DNA from: an uncultured Collinsella sp.
GTDB taxonomy: Bacteria > Actinomycetota > Coriobacteriia > Coriobacteriales > Coriobacteriaceae
Direction of reading: 5' to 3'
Assembly (NCBI GenBank): GCA_938023705.1
Contig: CALJDJ010000104.1
Span: 11,383 to 75,382, forward strand
Length of the DNA: 64,000 nt
Below the pieces are notes generated by a model, which saw only the letters and a program-made list of their open reading frames with translations, was not told where the DNA came from and searched no databases. The position numbers and the translations under genes are program-made. Numbering within the stretch: the first letter of the stretch is position 1; each line of letters opens with the position of its first letter. Shown here piece by piece: positions 14,588 through 23,799 of the stretch.

Positions 14588-16777
14588 CTAAATAAGCTTC
14601 GTGCTTTCAAGCTTTTCGATGATCCAGTCGTTGGCTTTGATGACCGGACGGCGGAAGACGACGCCCAGGGCCAGCGACGGAATCAGATAGCTCGCCAGAA
14701 TGCCTAGCTCAACCCAGTACTCCATATGGTAGGCGCCGGCCATGGCAGCATGCATGGCGTTGATGCCATGGGTGAACGGCAGGAACGGATATATCGCCTG
14801 GAACACGGGACCGGTCATCTCGATGGGGAACGTGCCGCCCGAACCACCGACCTGCATGACCAACAGCACGACAGCGAGCGCCTTGCCGATATCGCCAAAC
14901 GAAACCGTAAGCGTATAGACGATATTGGAGAACACGAGACTCGCGACCCAGCCCGCCAGCACAAACTGCAGCGGGTTGTCGCACTGAATGCCAAAGAACA
15001 GGATGTCACCCGCGCACACGAGCGTTGCCTGCAGCAGGGCCAAACCGCCAAAGAACAGGTAACGGCCCAGATAGATCTCGTGCAGGCGTACGGGGATGAG
15101 CTCGTTGATAAGCTCATCGTCAACCGAGACCTTCATCATGGCCGCCAGTACAATCGAGCCGACCCAAAGCGACAGAATCGTGTAGAACGGTGCCATGGCC
15201 GAACCGTAATTGCGGATCGGATAGACCGGTTTGCGGTCGAGCGCGACGGGGCCGGAAAGCGACACGGCCAGACCCTCGGGATCGTTGCCGATCATCGTCT
15301 TGATCGTAGCGAGGTCATCCGACATCAAGGCACCGTCGAGTTCGTCCTTAAACGCGCTGATCTTGTCCGACGCCTCGCCCAGCTGATCGGAAGCCTTGTT
15401 GACCAGCTTTGCAGCCCTGGAGAGGCCCTTTGCCAGCGAACCGGATGCGTCGGTCAGGCCATCTACGGCGCTATCCAGATCGCCCGAGATACCGTTGAGC
15501 GAATCCAGAATGCCCGAAACCGTCTTCTTGAGCTCCTTTGCCTTGACCGAGAACGTGGAGTCGTAGTCGGACTTGGCGCCCGAAATGCCCGCCTTGGCAT
15601 CGGCGATGGCCTGGTCGACCTCGGCACGCGTGCTGTTGACCTCTGCCATGCTGTCAGAAAGGGACTTAGCAGTTGCCGTCAGGTCCTTGGCGTTGTTGCG
15701 ATACTCCACCGCGATCCTGCTCAGCGATGTTGCCACAGACTTGAGGCTCTCCTGGAGCTTTTCGTCACTGACCTGCTCGGCAAAGCCGCGGAGCTGGTCG
15801 GCCGTGGCGTCGATATCGTCGGCACGTGTATTGAGCGCCGCCGCGGCATCGTTGAGCTGAGACACCGTAAGGTAAACATGCTGATTCGCAGCATCGAATG
15901 CCTTCGCAAGCTCGGCGGACACGTTGTCGAACGAGCCCGTGCTTCCGTCAATCGCGGCGTTGATGACGTCGTTTGCCGCCTTAAGCGCCTCTTTGGAATC
16001 ATCGATGCCGCTTTTGGCATGTTCCATGAGCTGCTTTGTCGACTCATCGATGGCACCGGTCTGCTTGAGCATACCGCTCGCCGACGTCAACGAATCGGAC
16101 GTGGAGTTCAAAATGCCCGCCAGCGACGAAGCATTAGCCTGAACGTCTTGCAGGTCCTCAATCGAATCGCCGAGCGTCGAGGACAGGTTGGCGATAAAGT
16201 TGCTGACCTGGTCGGTGCTCATGTAATCGAGCAGACTGGATACCGTCTTAAGACCGATGCTCGTAATGGTCTCGGTAAAAGATTCGTTAACCTGGTTCTG
16301 AACGGCGCTCGAACCCTTCTCGGTCACGATCTGCGCGATGGCGTTGGCCTTCTGGTTCTCGTAAAACTCGATATCGGCGTGTTTCACGTCGGTCGAGAAA
16401 AGCGTCATCATGTCAGCGCTAAACGTTTTGGGGATAACGACGGCAGCATAGTATGCGCCCGACTTAACGCCCTCGATAGCCTTTTCGCGATCGTTAAGCA
16501 CAACCCAATCGAAGCTCTCGTTGCCGCGTAGGGTGGCGGTCACGTTTTCTCCCACGTTAACCTCGACGGGAATCAGATCACTCTCGTAACCCTCATCGGT
16601 GTTGACCACGGCGATCTTAAGATTGCCGGTGTTGCCGTACGGATCCCAGCTGCCGGCGATGTTAAACCACGCGTACAGACACGGCACGATAATGAGGCCC
16701 ATCACGACAATCAAGCCGATCACGGAGCGAGACACGTTTTGGACATCGCGCTTAAACAGATGCAGGATGTTCTTCAT
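14588..16777 (-). CDS. YhgE/Pip-domain membrane protein
   Basis: A 729-residue protein of the YhgE/phage-infection-protein family (relatives of EsaA of type VII secretion and ABC-2 exporters). A first transmembrane helix (residues 18-40, IGLIVVMGLIIVPCLYAWFNI) is followed by WDPYGNTGNLKIAVVNTDEG, the family signature, then about 450 extracytoplasmic residues rich in coiled-coil-like heptads (DDIDATADQLRGFAEQ, SLAKGLSRAAKLVNKA), then five or six C-terminal helices. ATG follows the stop of its partner with no gap; GGAGG lies upstream. It ends in a clear terminator. Its cargo is unknown; a cell-surface transport or scaffold role is inference. Confidence 0.85.
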   Translation of the reverse strand: MKNILHLFKRDVQNVSRSVIGLIVVMGLIIVPCLYAWFNIAGSWDPYGNTGNLKIAVVNTDEGYESDLIPVEVNVGENVTATLRGNESFDWVVLNDREKAIEGVKSGAYYAAVVIPKTFSADMMTLFSTDVKHADIEFYENQKANAIAQIVTEKGSSAVQNQVNESFTETITSIGLKTVSSLLDYMSTDQVSNFIANLSSTLGDSIEDLQDVQANASSLAGILNSTSDSLTSASGMLKQTGAIDESTKQLMEHAKSGIDDSKEALKAANDVINAAIDGSTGSFDNVSAELAKAFDAANQHVYLTVSQLNDAAAALNTRADDIDATADQLRGFAEQVSDEKLQESLKSVATSLSRIAVEYRNNAKDLTATAKSLSDSMAEVNSTRAEVDQAIADAKAGISGAKSDYDSTFSVKAKELKKTVSGILDSLNGISGDLDSAVDGLTDASGSLAKGLSRAAKLVNKASDQLGEASDKISAFKDELDGALMSDDLATIKTMIGNDPEGLAVSLSGPVALDRKPVYPIRNYGSAMAPFYTILSLWVGSIVLAAMMKVSVDDELINELIPVRLHEIYLGRYLFFGGLALLQATLVCAGDILFFGIQCDNPLQFVLAGWVASLVFSNIVYTLTVSFGDIGKALAVVLLVMQVGGSGGTFPIEMTGPVFQAIYPFLPFTHGINAMHAAMAGAYHMEYWVELGILASYLIPSLALGVVFRRPVIKANDWIIEKLESTKLI

Positions 16778-19558
16778 TTATGCCTCACCTCCTTTGGAGT
16801 GCTTGCCAAGCGCGGTGGTATCTCCATCATTTATGGCTGTGCTGTCGCTGCCCTGAGATTTATGGTGCGAGCCTATATGCGGCAAGCGGCCCGTGGACTG
16901 ATCGCCGCCCTTGGCACCACACTCGCTGGCGTTGAGGCCAAACATGTGGCGGGCGGCAGGAATGGCGGCCGTGTGCTCGCGCATCTCGCGACGCAGGTCC
17001 TCATCCGAAAGCGCCGAGATGCGCATCTGGGTATTGAGGCTCGCGCGGATATATTCGATATTGATAAGCCAGCTGCAGATGGCAATAACCGAGATGATCC
17101 AAATGACAAGCAGGATGATCTTGCCGTTATTGTCGATATCGAGAACCGTCGACAGGACAAAGAGCAGGACCTGAACGCCCACCACGGCGGCAAAACCGCC
17201 TTTAATGTAGTAGGGGTAACGGTGCTCAAACGCCACGGCATGATCGAGCAGCTCGCGACGGTACGAATCCGAATCGAGCATGACGCGCATGGCCGTGCGC
17301 AGCGAGTAGCGCTTGCGCGGCAGGTCATTGGACTCGCAGATCATCATACCGGTCGTGGAAAGCTGTTTATCAAAGAGCAGGTTGAGGTTGAGCAGCAGCG
17401 GACGCAGCTGCAGGCCGATAAAGAGCGCCACGATCAAGAACACGCCCAGAATGCACAGGTTAAACAAGTAGTTGAACGAGTACATGCCGCCGACCGTCTC
17501 GCGCAGCAGATTGATGCCGTAGGTAAAGGGCAGCAGCGGGTGCAGCCACTGGAAGAAGCCGGGCATCATCTCGATGGGGTACATGCCCGACGAGCCGGGG
17601 ATCTGCACAATGACGAGGATGACGCCAATGGCTTTACCGATATGCTTAAACGTGGTGGACAGCGCATAGATGATGTTGACGTAGGTGAACGAAATAGCGA
17701 TGCCGCCCAGTACAAAGAGCAGCGGATTGACGCACTGAACGCCAATGACCAGGTCGCCCACCGTAACGATAATGGCCTGGAACGCGCCCAGGATCACCAG
17801 CAGCAGCCAGCGGCCAAAGTAGCCCTGACGCGCCGTAAAGCTACCGATGCCCTCGCGGTCGACCTCGAGTTTATAGATAGCGATGAGCACATAGCCGCCT
17901 ACCCACAGCGCCAGATTGGTGTAGAAGGGCGCGATGCCCGAGCCAAAGCTCTTGACCGGATAGATTGACTTGGACGTCAGCTCAACCGGAGATGCCATGA
18001 AATCTGCCACGTCATTGACGTCGACGTCCATGAGGTCGGCTAACTCGCCCATAGACTCAGAGGTCTGCAGCGCCGCAATGTCATTGGCGGCGGTCGCGAG
18101 CTTGTCCTGAACCTTGGCAAGGGAGGCGTCGGTTTGGGACAGCGTGGTCTTTGCCTGCTTGAGCGTGGCGTCGAGCTGCGCCAGCGTGCCGCGCGCGCTC
18201 GCTATCGTGGGGGTCATACCCGACACAATGCCGGTCAAATCGCCCGAAACGGCGGCAAAGGAGTCAAGCGCGCTCGAAGCCTTCGGAAGTGCGTTCTGAC
18301 CCAGATCGGTCTGAGCCTGACCGAGGCTAGCCGTACCGGTCTGAATTGCCGCGTTGAGTGCGTTGCTCGCGTTCGAGATTGCCGTAGCGTCGTTTGCCAT
18401 GGCGCTCGACTGTGCAGAAAGGCCATCCTTGATGCTCTGCAGCTTCTGGTTTTGCTCGCGAAGCGAATCGATGGTCGATACAATGCGCGCGTCAATTTCC
18501 TCGGAACCTGTCGACGTGTCATTAACGAGAATCTCCAAGTGCCCGATAACGGCCTTATTGTGATCGATCGTCGCCTGGAGAGACTCGAGCGAGTTGTCGA
18601 TGCGGGTGGTCGTAGATGTGACCGTACCCGTTAGCTTGCCAATCGCAGCGTTCGCGGAGGCTGACGTCTTGGTGAGTGCAAGGCTACCTTCCGAGAGTGC
18701 CTTGGAGAGCGAGGTGATAGAGTTGCCCGCCGTGGCGCGAGCCTCGCCCAGCAGATTATTACCCTGAGCGATTGCCTGCGTTAGCGAAGGCGCCTGCCCC
18801 TGCAGGCCCGCCAGCGCAGCATCGGCCGAAGCAATCGAGCTGCTTGTCTTGTCGATGGCGGTGTTCATGTCGCCGATGGAATCACGTACTTCGCCCAGGG
18901 TATCAGACGCCTCGGACACCGAGTCCGCCAGCGAATCCTGGGTCTGGGTTGCCTTGTCTTTAAGGTCGATGCCGGCATCCTTGGCGATGCCCGCTACGGT
19001 CTCGCCCACCGTGGAGACAAACTCCGAGTTGATCTGCTCCTCGATGGTGTTGGCACCGGTATCGGTGACCTTGGGCGCAATGGCGCTCTTCTTCTCATTG
19101 ACGTAATAGGTGAGCTTCGGCTGATGGTAATTGCCATCGAGCATCGAGACAAGATTGTCGGAGAAGTTCTTGGGGATTACGATCGCCGCGTAGTATTCCC
19201 CGCTCTCGACACCCTCTTTGGCATCGGCAGCCGAGTCGACGAAGGTCCAGCCCAGCTGATCGTTCTCCTTGAGCTGATCGACCACCTTATCGCCCGCGTT
19301 GAGCTCGCCCACTAGGTCGTTCTGAGTGCCCTGATCGTTGTTGGCGATAGCGATTTTAATGCCCTGGGTGTTTCCATATGGATCCCAGTTAGCCACGATG
19401 TTGTACCAAGCGTACAGCGAGGGGATAACGCACACGCCCAGGGTAACCACCAAGGCGACGGGGTTCACAAGCAGTCGCTTAATGTCGCGCTTGAATATCG
19501 CAAAGGAGACCTTTGCATCGGATAGTTTGCTGCCGAGACTCACGCTTGGACCATCCAT
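16778..19558 (-). CDS. YhgE/Pip-domain membrane protein with C-terminal extension
   Basis: A 926-residue paralogue of the next gene. It has the N-terminal helix (VALVVTLGVCVIPSLYAWYNIV), the WDPYGNTQGIKIAIANNDQG signature, a long coiled-coil-prone extracytoplasmic region and the multi-helix C-terminal membrane domain. After that domain come an extra ~200 residues: an amphipathic, charged linker (RKRYSLRTAMRVML), two further helices (about residues 790-850) and a hydrophilic histidine/serine-rich tail. Start at 19558 is probable but its ribosome site is weak. The two proteins are translationally linked and probably work as a heteromer. Confidence 0.83.
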   Translation of the reverse strand: MDGPSVSLGSKLSDAKVSFAIFKRDIKRLLVNPVALVVTLGVCVIPSLYAWYNIVANWDPYGNTQGIKIAIANNDQGTQNDLVGELNAGDKVVDQLKENDQLGWTFVDSAADAKEGVESGEYYAAIVIPKNFSDNLVSMLDGNYHQPKLTYYVNEKKSAIAPKVTDTGANTIEEQINSEFVSTVGETVAGIAKDAGIDLKDKATQTQDSLADSVSEASDTLGEVRDSIGDMNTAIDKTSSSIASADAALAGLQGQAPSLTQAIAQGNNLLGEARATAGNSITSLSKALSEGSLALTKTSASANAAIGKLTGTVTSTTTRIDNSLESLQATIDHNKAVIGHLEILVNDTSTGSEEIDARIVSTIDSLREQNQKLQSIKDGLSAQSSAMANDATAISNASNALNAAIQTGTASLGQAQTDLGQNALPKASSALDSFAAVSGDLTGIVSGMTPTIASARGTLAQLDATLKQAKTTLSQTDASLAKVQDKLATAANDIAALQTSESMGELADLMDVDVNDVADFMASPVELTSKSIYPVKSFGSGIAPFYTNLALWVGGYVLIAIYKLEVDREGIGSFTARQGYFGRWLLLVILGAFQAIIVTVGDLVIGVQCVNPLLFVLGGIAISFTYVNIIYALSTTFKHIGKAIGVILVIVQIPGSSGMYPIEMMPGFFQWLHPLLPFTYGINLLRETVGGMYSFNYLFNLCILGVFLIVALFIGLQLRPLLLNLNLLFDKQLSTTGMMICESNDLPRKRYSLRTAMRVMLDSDSYRRELLDHAVAFEHRYPYYIKGGFAAVVGVQVLLFVLSTVLDIDNNGKIILLVIWIISVIAICSWLINIEYIRASLNTQMRISALSDEDLRREMREHTAAIPAARHMFGLNASECGAKGGDQSTGRLPHIGSHHKSQGSDSTAINDGDTTALGKHSKGGEA

Positions 19559-19924
19559 CCTGTCGTTGAATCAAATCGTACTATCAACAACCATTGTACG
19601 TAGGCGCTTTAGCGTCTCGAAGCACAATGGTATTGAGTTTTGCGGGTAGCAATATACTACGAAGATTAGTTAACGTACAGTTGTACAGTATCTCAAATTT
19701 CAGCAGGTCGCAAAACCACAACCCGCACAAATTAACAATCCGAATAGTCATCGGGGGCGTTCTTAAACGACCAGTCAAACAAGAACGTCCCCAACGACTA
19801 ATGGTGCAAGGAATGTCCCAAACTGCCGGCAGAAAAGGAACGTCCCCAAGTGCCACATTCCCCAACGACTAGTCATTTAAGAACGTCCCCAACGACTACC
19901 CATAACAACGCCGATGTTTTGGCG
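19559..19924. other. repeat-rich upstream region of the YhgE pair
   Basis: No gene seen. ACCATTGT (about 19589) and ACAATGGT (about 19623) form a spaced inverted repeat. GTACA-GT-TGTAC at 19675-19686 is a palindrome. A 20-base unit (aagaacgtccccaacgacta) occurs at 19781-19800 and 19879-19898, with a diverged inverted copy at 19746-19764. A 39-base repeat sits at 19808-19846. Confidence 0.6.
19808..19846. repeat. dispersed 39-base repeat, copy 1
   Basis: Differs at two positions from 23800-23838. Its centre is the palindrome CTGCCGGCAG, flanked by TGTCCC and GGAACGTCCC. Confidence 0.75.
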
Positions 19925-19934
19925 CGGACAGACA

Positions 19935-19948
19935 CTATGACCCAATCC
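19935..19948 (+). repeat. left subterminal inverted repeat of the IS
   Basis: TATGACCCAATCCG, exact reverse complement of 21443-21456. Confidence 0.85.
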
Positions 19949-20059
19949 GAGGGCACTAAAAAGATAGGAGCCCCCGCTCGTGACCGCGGGTCGGGGCTGC
20001 GACAATGATGTTGAAGTGCCATAGGCGCAGCCGCGCCGCAACGAGGTTGGGAGGCTCCC

Positions 20060-21181
20060 ATGCCAAAGTATTCTACCGCGTTCGGGATGGACGTCCACCT
20101 GAGGTCGACCACCGTCTGCGCCCTCGACGCGGACACCGGCGAGGCCGTGACGAGGAGGTTCCCCGGCAACCCCTGGCGCGAGATCGCCGGGTGGATGGGT
20201 GGGTTCCCCGGGCCGTCGCTCGCGGCCTACGAGAGCGGCTACCCCGGCTTCGCCCCGCAGAGGGAGCTCGCCGGGCTCGGCGTCGAGTGTGTCGTCGCCG
20301 CGGTCTCGAAGATCCCCAGGTCGGCCGCCGACTCGGCCTCCAAGAACGACAGGAACGACGCCGCCAGGATGGCCAAGGCGATACTCGCCCACGACATCTC
20401 CCCCGTATGGGTCCCCTCCCCCGAGGTCGAGGGCATCAGGGACCTCGCCGGCGCCTACGACGGGGCGACCGCGCGCCTGGCGACCGCCAAGCAGCGGCTG
20501 CTCGCCTTCCTCGCAAAGCGAGGGTTCGCCTACGGCGGCACCACGCCCGCCGGCAACCCGAGGAAGTACTGGACCTACGACTTCCTGAGGTGGCTCGACA
20601 AGGTCAGGCCGGAGGACGATGGCGGGGTTCGGACGCTCGCCGCTCTGAGGAGCGAGGTCGAGGCCGCGGCGGAGGCCCGGGCGGATCTGCTCTCCGAGTA
20701 CAGGGCGGCCGTGGATGCCAGCCCGATCGCCGCGGAGGTGGCCGCCCTCCAGTCGATCAAGGGCTGCGCCTTCGCGCTGGCCGCAGCCTTCTCGGCCGAG
20801 GTCGGCGACTTCACGAGGTTCCGTTCCGGAAGGCAGGTCACGGCCTATTTCGGCCTCGCGCCGAGTCAGAGGTCGAGCGGCGACTCCGTGCGGCTCGGAG
20901 GCATCAGCGGTGCGGGCAACGCGCTCGTGAGGAAGCTGGCCGTTGAGGGTTCATGGTGCTACGCCGCGGCACGGCACCAGCCGAAGCTCATGCCGAGGGA
21001 CACGGGCGTGCCCCTCGAGATAAGGATGCACGGGAGGAAGGGGTCCGAGCGGCTCCTGCGGCGGCGCGAGGAGATGCTCGCCCGCGGCATGCCCCAGGCG
21101 AAGGCTAACGCGGCCACCGCGGCCGAGCTCGTGAGGTGGCTCTGGGCCCTCGGCATGATGTGCCGGGAGGGCGCGGAATAG
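20060..21181 (+). CDS. IS110/IS1111-family transposase (DEDD, RNA-guided type)
   Basis: A 373-residue recombinase. The N-terminal RuvC-like DEDD domain shows GMDVH (residue ~10), YESGY (~58), and NDRNDAARMA (~100). The C-terminal Transposase_20 domain shows IKGCAFALAAAF, the GLAPSQRSSGD segment, which holds the likely catalytic serine, and the GGISGAGNALVRK motif. All key residues are present and the frame is open, so the element may be active. A ribosome site GGGAGG precedes ATG 20060. It has no partner gene. IS110-type enzymes move scarlessly by means of a circular intermediate and an RNA guide that pairs with donor and target; this is known of the family, not shown here. Confidence 0.92.
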   Translation: MPKYSTAFGMDVHLRSTTVCALDADTGEAVTRRFPGNPWREIAGWMGGFPGPSLAAYESGYPGFAPQRELAGLGVECVVAAVSKIPRSAADSASKNDRNDAARMAKAILAHDISPVWVPSPEVEGIRDLAGAYDGATARLATAKQRLLAFLAKRGFAYGGTTPAGNPRKYWTYDFLRWLDKVRPEDDGGVRTLAALRSEVEAAAEARADLLSEYRAAVDASPIAAEVAALQSIKGCAFALAAAFSAEVGDFTRFRSGRQVTAYFGLAPSQRSSGDSVRLGGISGAGNALVRKLAVEGSWCYAAARHQPKLMPRDTGVPLEIRMHGRKGSERLLRRREEMLARGMPQAKANAATAAELVRWLWALGMMCREGAE

Positions 21182-21442
21182 ACATAGCCCCCGCCCCGGC
21201 GAGCCGGGCGGCCTTCGGGGATACCCCCTATTTCGCTGTGCGCGCGGAGCCCTCCGCATGCGCCTCGACAGACTTGGGGAACCCCGCCGAAGGAATGGAG
21301 TGCGGGCCGACAGAACGGTATCCGCGGATATGAGACTGAGCCGAAGGCGTCGATGACATGCCGGGGGCGGACCGGGACGGGTTAACGGCAGGCCCCGCCG
21401 ACCGATTGCAAGCGGTCGGCGGGGCCATTGTGGCTCTTGACA
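21182..21442 (+). ncRNA. candidate guide RNA region of the IS (right-end noncoding)
   Basis: The 260 bases between transposase stop and right inverted repeat hold no gene but are strongly structured. The last hairpin (21391-21426) has a perfect 14-base stem starting GGCCCCGCCGACCG with an eight-base loop. Upstream are smaller self-complementary segments around TTCGGGGATACCCCC and GGGGAACCCC. By position this is where IS1111-type elements encode their seekRNA/bridge RNA. I could not assign guide loops. Confidence 0.45.
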
Positions 21443-21456
21443 GCGGATTGGGTCAT
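21443..21456 (-). repeat. right subterminal inverted repeat of the IS
   Basis: CGGATTGGGTCATA. A TTGACA at 21437-21442 precedes it and points out of the element, as a -35 box would. Confidence 0.85.
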
Positions 21457-21463
21457 ATGAGCG

Positions 21464-21569
21464 AAAGCCCGCCAGAGCGAGCAAGGTGACGTGAAATGAA
21501 AGGGCGCTGACCTTTTGGTCGCGCCCTTGAAATTGAACGTCAGATTGCCGCTCTGGCGGGCTTGCAGCG
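21464..21569 (-). terminator. long hairpin terminator, family C copy 1
   Basis: Outer arms AAGCCCGCCAGAGCG and CGCTCTGGCGGGCTT pair; the inner stem AAGGGCGC...GCGCCCTT closes on a TTTT loop. On the minus strand it reads GCCCTTTCATTTCA after the stem. It lies downstream of htpG. Related to 42955-43045. A second hairpin (GGTTACGCGGTTC, 21576-21604) sits between it and the htpG stop. Confidence 0.7.
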
Positions 21570-21610
21570 TCGAGTGGTTACGCGGTTCGTAGAACCGCGT
21601 AACCCCCTAG

Positions 21611-23635
21611 TTACATCAGCTCGCAGACAGCCGCCGCGAAGGCAACGGGGTCCTCGGGGAGGATGCCCTCGACCAGCAGGGCCTGATCGTAGAGCAGGCC
21701 GGAGTACTGCTTGATCTTGTCGGCGTCACCTGCCTTCTGGGCAGCGACAAGCTTGTCAAAGACCGGGTGCTTGGCGTTGAGCTCGAGCACGCGCTGGCTC
21801 TTGGGCATGCCGTCGGGCGCACCCTCGGGTCCCTTCTGGAGCACCTTCTCCATCTCAAGCGAAAGCGGGCCCTCGGTGGTGATGCAAGCGGGGGCATCGG
21901 TCAGGCGCGCGGAGACGGCAACTTTCTCGACCTTGTCACCGAGCGCCTCCTTCATAGCGCTAAAGAGGTCCTCGTTTTCCTTGGTGGCGTCCTCGGCCTC
22001 CTTCTTCTCGTCCTCGGTCGCCAGATCAAGATCGCCAGTCGCAACGTTCTTGAGCTCCAGATGACGATCCTCGACCTCGGGCTCGGCACCGTCGGCCACG
22101 GCCTTTTCGGCAGCCTCGCGGGCGGCGTCGTCCTCGTAGATCTTAGGCATATCGGCGGCAACGTACTCACTCATAGCCTGGAACGTGAACTCATCCACAT
22201 CCTGCGTCAGCAACAGCACGTCATAGCCGCGGTCGAGCACGCCCTTTACCACGGGCATCTTGGCCAAGCGCTCACGCGAATCGCCGGCGGCGTAGTAGAT
22301 GGCCTTCTGGTCCTCGGGCATACCCTTGGCATACTCGGCCAGGGTAATCATCTTCTGCTCCTTGGCAGACCAGAACAGCAGCAGGTCGGCGAGCTCATCG
22401 GCCTTCATGCCATAGCTCGAGTAGATGCCGTACTTAAGGCCGCGGCCAAAGTTCTCAAAGAACTTCTCGTAGGCCTCGCGGTCGTTGTCGCGCATATCCT
22501 CAAGATCGGCGGTTATCTTCTTTTCCACACGCTTGGCGATGGCCTTGAGCTGACGGTTCTGTTGCAGCGTCTCACGCGAAATATTGAGCGTCACGTCGGC
22601 AGAGTCCACGACACCGCGCACAAAGTTGTAGTAGTCGGGCAGCAGGTCGTCGCACTTCTCCATAATCAGAACGTTGGAGCTGTAGAGCGCCAGGCCCTTC
22701 TCGTAGTCCTTGCTGTACAGATCGAACGGGGCGCGGCCCGGCACAAACAGCAGGGCATCGTACTCGAGCGTGCCCTCGGCATGAAAGCTGATAGTGCGCG
22801 CGGGATCGTCAAAGTCGTGGAACGTGGACTTGTAGAACTCGTCGTAATCCTTCTGCTCAACGTCGGAGCTGCGCTTTTTCCAGATCGGCGTCATGGAGTT
22901 AATGGTCTCGAGCTCCTGATAGTCCTCGTACTCGGGCTTGTAGTCGTCACCAGCGTCCTCGGGCTTGGGCTTCTGGCGGCTCTTGCTCACCATCATCTGA
23001 ATCGGGTAGCGCACATAGTTGCTGTACTGCTGAATCAGGCTCTTGAGGCCCCACTCGGTCAGGAAGCGATCGTAGGTCTCGGCCTCGCCGTCGGCATCGA
23101 GCTTCTCGTTCTCGCGCAGCGTCAGGATGACATCGGTACCGTGCTCGGCGCGCTCGCCGTCCTCGATGGTGTAGCCCTCAAGACCGTCGGATTCCCACAC
23201 ATGGGCGACATCCTCGCCATAGGCGCGGCTGACGACCTTCACATGGCTGGCGACCATAAAAGCCGAGTAGAAGCCCACGCCAAACTGACCGATGATGTCG
23301 ACATCGGAGCCCTGCTGCTCGGCGTTCTCGGTCTTAAACTCCTCGGAGCCGGAGTGGGCGATGGTGCCCAGGTTGCGCTCGAGCTCCTCAGCGGTCATGC
23401 CGATGCCGTTATCCGAAATCGTGATGGTGCGGGCATCCTTATCGAAGGAGACGCGAATGGCCAGGTCGCCCTGGTCGAGCTTAACGCTCGGATCCTGCAG
23501 GCTCTTAAAGTTGAGCTTGTCGACGGCGTCGCTCGCGTTGGAGATAAGCTCGCGCAGGAAGATTTCCTTATTGGTGTAAATGGAGTTGATCATGAGGTCG
23601 AGCAGTTTTTTGCTCTCGGTCTTAAATTGACGCAT
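21611..23635 (-). CDS. htpG: molecular chaperone HtpG (Hsp90)
   Basis: ATP-dependent cytoplasmic chaperone. The 674-residue protein has the Hsp90 N-terminal ATPase domain with NKEIFLRELISNASDA (residues 22-37), DNGIGMT, and GQFGVGFYSAFMV; the middle domain with FVRGVVDSADVTLNISRE and LQQNRQLKAI; and a C-terminal dimerisation domain. It has an acidic, lysine-rich linker (about residues 490-540) that is longer than in E. coli HtpG. ATG 23635 begins the family motif FKTESKKLLDLMINSIY. Likely monocistronic; a TATAAA at 23722-23727 is a possible -10. No HrcA (CIRCE) site is evident. Confidence 0.96.
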   Translation of the reverse strand: MRQFKTESKKLLDLMINSIYTNKEIFLRELISNASDAVDKLNFKSLQDPSVKLDQGDLAIRVSFDKDARTITISDNGIGMTAEELERNLGTIAHSGSEEFKTENAEQQGSDVDIIGQFGVGFYSAFMVASHVKVVSRAYGEDVAHVWESDGLEGYTIEDGERAEHGTDVILTLRENEKLDADGEAETYDRFLTEWGLKSLIQQYSNYVRYPIQMMVSKSRQKPKPEDAGDDYKPEYEDYQELETINSMTPIWKKRSSDVEQKDYDEFYKSTFHDFDDPARTISFHAEGTLEYDALLFVPGRAPFDLYSKDYEKGLALYSSNVLIMEKCDDLLPDYYNFVRGVVDSADVTLNISRETLQQNRQLKAIAKRVEKKITADLEDMRDNDREAYEKFFENFGRGLKYGIYSSYGMKADELADLLLFWSAKEQKMITLAEYAKGMPEDQKAIYYAAGDSRERLAKMPVVKGVLDRGYDVLLLTQDVDEFTFQAMSEYVAADMPKIYEDDAAREAAEKAVADGAEPEVEDRHLELKNVATGDLDLATEDEKKEAEDATKENEDLFSAMKEALGDKVEKVAVSARLTDAPACITTEGPLSLEMEKVLQKGPEGAPDGMPKSQRVLELNAKHPVFDKLVAAQKAGDADKIKQYSGLLYDQALLVEGILPEDPVAFAAAVCELM

Positions 23636-23799
23636 GTGCAGTCCTTTCGCGCTACCCCTGCCCGCAAAAACGGCCCGGTTGCCCGAGCCGCATCGCAGAC
23701 CTGCTATGTTCAGACTTAGATTTTATAACCCATTAGCGCGCATATATACATACGGAATCGAAAAACTGTATGTCCGAGCGCTCTGATGCGCCAATTGCC

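Larger units (their letters stand above)
19925..21460 (+). mobile_element. IS110-family element, IS1111 type
   Basis: One intact transposase gene is bracketed by inverted repeats: TATGACCCAATCCG at 19935-19948 and CGGATTGGGTCATA at 21443-21456. Subterminal inverted repeats of 12-14 bases are the mark of the IS1111 subgroup, as other IS110 elements lack them. Ends are approximate because such elements make no target duplication and the IRs are a few bases inside the true tips. The noncoding left side is about 110 bases and the right side about 260 bases. In this group a guide RNA (bridge RNA/seekRNA) is encoded between the transposase gene and the right end. Composition is GC-richer than its neighbours. 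Confidence 0.82.

Noticed and set aside
20005..20946. 313-residue frame overlapping the transposase gene
   Set aside because: An arginine-rich shadow in another frame of the transposase gene.
14726..23719. Long plus-strand frames opposite the YhgE genes and htpG (for example 14726-16531 and 21767-23719)
   Set aside because: Antisense shadows without ribosome sites or domain signals.
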